Below, piece by piece: positions 62,065-64,000 of a stretch of DNA of 64,000 bases (position 1 is its first letter; every line of letters begins with the position of its first letter). The stretch spans positions 1,116,001 to 1,180,000 of the forward strand of contig JAHBVO010000001.1 in the NCBI GenBank assembly GCA_019637435.1, read 5' to 3'. Origin of the DNA: Candidatus Obscuribacterales bacterium. GTDB lineage: Bacteria; Cyanobacteriota; Vampirovibrionia; Obscuribacterales; Obscuribacteraceae. Position numbers and translations under genes: made by a program. A model generated the notes under the pieces. That model had not been told where the DNA came from. It saw nothing but the letters and a program-made list of their open reading frames with translations, and made no database searches.

Positions 62065-62508
62065 TTACTCGGTCTGCCGTTTGTACGGAAGAGCGCTGAG
62101 AAATTCAGCGTCTACAGAACCAAGTTTTTTCTTAATCCAGTGAGTCCAAACGTTGAACTGCATTAGTGCTACGACGTAATCGCCGTCTAGACCGCATGTA
62201 CTCTGATTCTTGGGACTGACAACTGGAGGCAACGGAAATGTACCCCAACCTCTTTTAACCGCGGAAGGTGATAACGGATAGGCAACGACAATTTTATCGG
62301 CCCAATGTCCCTTCGTCGTGTCGACTATCAACGCAAATCTTTTGCCTTTATACTCATCCGACGAAACTAACGCATCAAAATAGTTGATCCCTGCCACGTG
62401 GAGCTTGTGCTCAATCTTCGCCGACCTCCGCTGCAAAAAACTGGGCACGTCGATCTCAATGATGTCGCCAATTTTGTAAGGAAATTGAGGATTCTCTGAG
62501 TTTTCCAT
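62065..62508 (-). CDS. MazF/PemK-like protein, possible toxin
   Basis: About 147 residues from ATG 62508, preceded by GGAG at a spacing of six (longer frames lack this). The strand order follows the PemK/MazF barrel: YKIGDIIEIDVPS, GKRFALIVDTT, DKIVVAYPLSPS, GTFPLPPVV, GDYVVALMQFNVW and a closing KKLGSVDAEFLSAL helix. MazF toxins are mRNA endonucleases. A ~35-residue insertion (QRRSAKIEHKLHVAGINYFD) lies where the typical Arg-Pro would be, so activity is uncertain. A small upstream gene (62535) ends 26 bp before it. Confidence 0.5.
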   Translation of the reverse strand: MENSENPQFPYKIGDIIEIDVPSFLQRRSAKIEHKLHVAGINYFDALVSSDEYKGKRFALIVDTTKGHWADKIVVAYPLSPSAVKRGWGTFPLPPVVSPKNQSTCGLDGDYVVALMQFNVWTHWIKKKLGSVDAEFLSALPYKRQTE

Positions 62509-62534
62509 ATTTGCTCCGCAGGTTATTATTACGG

Positions 62535-62747
62535 CTATCTTCGATCGAAGCAACCTGCCATTTCATGTATCCAATCTGGCACCTCGAAAACAATTGCCGC
62601 GTATTCAGACATCTGTTCAACCGGCGTTGCAGCTGTTCTTCCTCGGATTAGAGCCAAGCGCCATAACTCAGTTGCTGGTAAGCTAATCCAAGTGTCGTTC
62701 CGAGATATACATATTGGTAATTCAACCACATCTGCTTCTGAGTGCAA
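62535..62747 (-). CDS. Small protein upstream of the MazF-like gene; possible frameshifted partner
   Basis: Up to 70 residues from a TTG start without a proper SD. The sequence (ADVVELPICISRNDTWISLP; YAAIVFEVPDWIHEM) reads like real protein. Another frame directly upstream (62722 to about 62797, MIEQKTGAPKDETLKRI) looks coding and would join through a +1 shift near 62748, giving ...DETLKR-LHSEADVVEL. It could be an antitoxin-like partner of the MazF-like protein or an unrelated remnant. Low certainty. Confidence 0.35.
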   Translation of the reverse strand: MHSEADVVELPICISRNDTWISLPATELWRLALIRGRTAATPVEQMSEYAAIVFEVPDWIHEMAGCFDRR

Positions 62748-62894
62748 TTCTCTTCAGTGTTTCGTCTTTCGGCGCGCCTGTTTTTTGCTCAATCATATAA
62801 CCGTCAGGTGCAGTTTCCTTTGGAGGGCTGATGTTTTGAGTGGTGTTCAGACAGTATTTCAGAAATGCTTTGAAATTTGCGGAGGACAATAGGA

Positions 62895-63254
62895 ATGAGT
62901 CATTCTGACGATAAAGAACCCAAAAGCGAAGGTCAAAGAATGATGGATAAGTTGCTGAGCGGAGTTCCTGAAGAGGCTCGACTACCGGACAATGATACGA
63001 CCGATCCACTCGAAGGAACTTGGAAGGAGTCCGCATATTTGGACGAAAACGGAATGTTGGTACTTAGATATTGGTCTCAAAAAGACTATGTTGTCGCGGA
63101 TGGCTGGGATCAAGTGAAGCCAGATGAAGCTCATTATGCGAAACTCTGTGAAAAGTATGGTTTAAAAAAGAATGGAGATACCAGTCAGATTTTCAAAAGA
63201 TTCATCGATGGAGACTGGGTCATAGTCGATGATAAGCCAAGTCCGGCAAGTTGA
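62895..63254 (+). CDS. Small hypothetical acidic protein
   Basis: About 119 residues from ATG 62895. Acidic and soluble, with no signal or membrane segment. Segments such as EGTWKESAYLDENGMLVLRYWSQKDYVVADGW suggest a small beta domain; the last part (QIFKRFIDGDWVIVDD) is similar in style. No family recognised. AGGA occurs twice in the 15 bases before the ATG. Confidence 0.5.
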   Translation: MSHSDDKEPKSEGQRMMDKLLSGVPEEARLPDNDTTDPLEGTWKESAYLDENGMLVLRYWSQKDYVVADGWDQVKPDEAHYAKLCEKYGLKKNGDTSQIFKRFIDGDWVIVDDKPSPAS

Positions 63255-63352
63255 AAGTTCGTGATCACCGAATCATTTGAGAGGCTCCGCTAGTGGATTA
63301 AATCCCTCGGAGATCATGCCGTCTAAATCACTATTTAGTAAGTTATTTGAAT

Positions 63353-63565
63353 TCAGATTCGTTTTGCGCGCATTGAAGTCTCTAGGTGGCCGACTGCTTT
63401 CTCACCAGCAGCATCGACGAGTCGTTTACGTGCGGCATCACGATACTCGGGGTCATTATCCAAGAAGTGCTTCTTGAACAACAGGAAATCGACCACCAAT
63501 CTATCGAGATCATTGCTGTTCGCGTTGAGATCCGGGTCTTCGTTTGCACCGCTTTTGGTGTCACA
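63353..63565 (-). pseudogene. Coding-like remnant without a good start codon
   Basis: A 70-codon open stretch bounded by TGA at 63568 and TGA at 63353 contains plausible protein sequence (LVVDFLLFKKHFLDNDPEYR; KRLVDAAGEKAVGHLETSM) but no ATG before it. Only TTG 63499 or GTG 63496 could start it, giving 47-48 residues. It lies just after the LRR gene on the same strand. It may be a truncated gene or a small gene with a rare start. Confidence 0.35.
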
Positions 63566-63717
63566 TCAACACAGATTAATTTTCGTTGTGTTCAGGCCTG
63601 CTATTAGTAAATTGCGATCTATTCATGGACACGATCGATCTTACCAGTGACGGTCTAAATCCGCCGAGTTGCGATTTTGGCATACAATGTATGGAACTGG
63701 TTCATGGTAGACCGCTG

Positions 63718-64000
63718 CTACAGCACGGTAGTTTGAACATTGACGTCCGGTCTTCGCTCGCGAAATTTCTTCAAATTGCCTGGCGAGATATTATGGTCCC
63801 GGTTGAGAACCAATCGTTTAAGTCGTTTCAAGTTTGCGAGCGACACCAGGCAATCGCCTGTAACATTGGTTCGTGAGAGGTCGAGAGTTTCGAGAGTCGG
63901 GCACGATGCGACGAGCCGTTTTACATCGGAGTCTGTTATGTCACAGTTAACCAATCCCAGTGTTCGAAGCTTCTTGCATTGCCCGAGGTTTTGAAGTTCT
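63718..64000 (-). CDS. Leucine-rich repeat protein, C-terminal part (runs off the window)
   Basis: The frame is open from the right edge (reading ELQNLGQCKKLRTLGLVNCD) to the stop at 63718. It contains two to three LRRs of the same subtype as the receptor kinase at 45165 (ITDSDVKRLVASCPTLETLD; LSRTNVTGDCLVSLANLKRL). The short C-terminal cap RRPDVNVQTTVL follows. The rest, possibly a second LRR kinase, lies beyond the window. Confidence 0.75.
   Translation of the reverse strand, partial: ELQNLGQCKKLRTLGLVNCDITDSDVKRLVASCPTLETLDLSRTNVTGDCLVSLANLKRLKRLVLNRDHNISPGNLKKFRERRPDVNVQTTVL

Overview
The window reads as a chromosomal segment of a free-living bacterium with a large, loosely packed genome of medium GC. 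The gene repertoire consists of many TPR proteins, several Hanks-type Ser/Thr kinases (one with an LRR ectodomain), TadE/TadG-like pseudopilins with a vWA domain, a cyanobacterial-style RRM protein and many secreted proteins of unknown function. It fits the non-photosynthetic cyanobacterial relatives (Melainabacteria/Vampirovibrionia, Obscuribacterales type). That placement is an inference from gene content; no rRNA or marker gene in the window proves it. I see no prophage, insertion sequence, CRISPR array or rRNA. One tRNA gene (Thr, CGT) is present.

Layout. 1-560: no protein gene, but a promoter plus terminator that would make a ~200-nt RNA on the minus strand. 561-3612 (-): three pseudopilin-like genes (TadE, TadG/vWA, TadE) behind a promoter with six exact 11-bp-spaced TTCAC repeats. 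4205-4828: a small TPR protein followed by a run of about eight hairpins. 4829-6035 (-): a degenerate kinase, probably split by a frameshift. 6200-12846: an RHH regulator, a delta-9 desaturase, a thioredoxin-like protein, a coupled WYL-regulator/DUF2939 pair, an aldo/keto reductase and a HEAT protein with a histone-like tail. 12955-22067: a TPR-hydrolase, a GshB-like ATP-grasp enzyme, a TPR-matrixin protease and a 1,473-residue kinase-TPR protein. 22203-27454 (-): two tandem paralogous Ser/Thr kinases and a TPR protein. 27523-30862: an MFS transporter with a thioesterase, then an AzgA-type purine permease. 31006-40336: a VIT/vWA membrane protein, a phosphodiester-glycosidase-like protein, low-complexity envelope proteins, a YCII protein and a permuted NlpC/P60-like protein. 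40582-47309: RecQ, an SDR, an orphan DNA methyltransferase and an LRR receptor kinase. 54745-47357 (-): a compact run of seven genes, mostly overlapping or closely spaced (metallophosphoesterase, NCS1 permease, CorA, PanE, nucleotidyltransferase, PlsC, DUF4010). 54930-57350: RRM protein, glycerol-3-phosphate dehydrogenase and tRNA-Thr. 57704-64000: secreted and helical-repeat proteins, a MazF/PemK-like protein, frameshifted genes and the end of an LRR gene running off the edge.

The most notable signal is regulatory. Two minus-strand promoters share one architecture: arrays of TTCACN-N5 direct repeats (exactly 11 bp per unit, 4 and 6 copies), then exactly 9 nt, then TATAGT. One drives the pseudopilin cluster and the other an apparently non-coding transcript ending at a strong terminator. 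The 11-bp direct-repeat layout is typical of OmpR/PhoB-family response regulators such as the Pho box. The second notable element is the hairpin train downstream of the small TPR gene, which looks like an undescribed structured RNA or 3' UTR. Short tandem repeats (4 to 42 bp units) are also unusually common, both between genes and inside reading frames.
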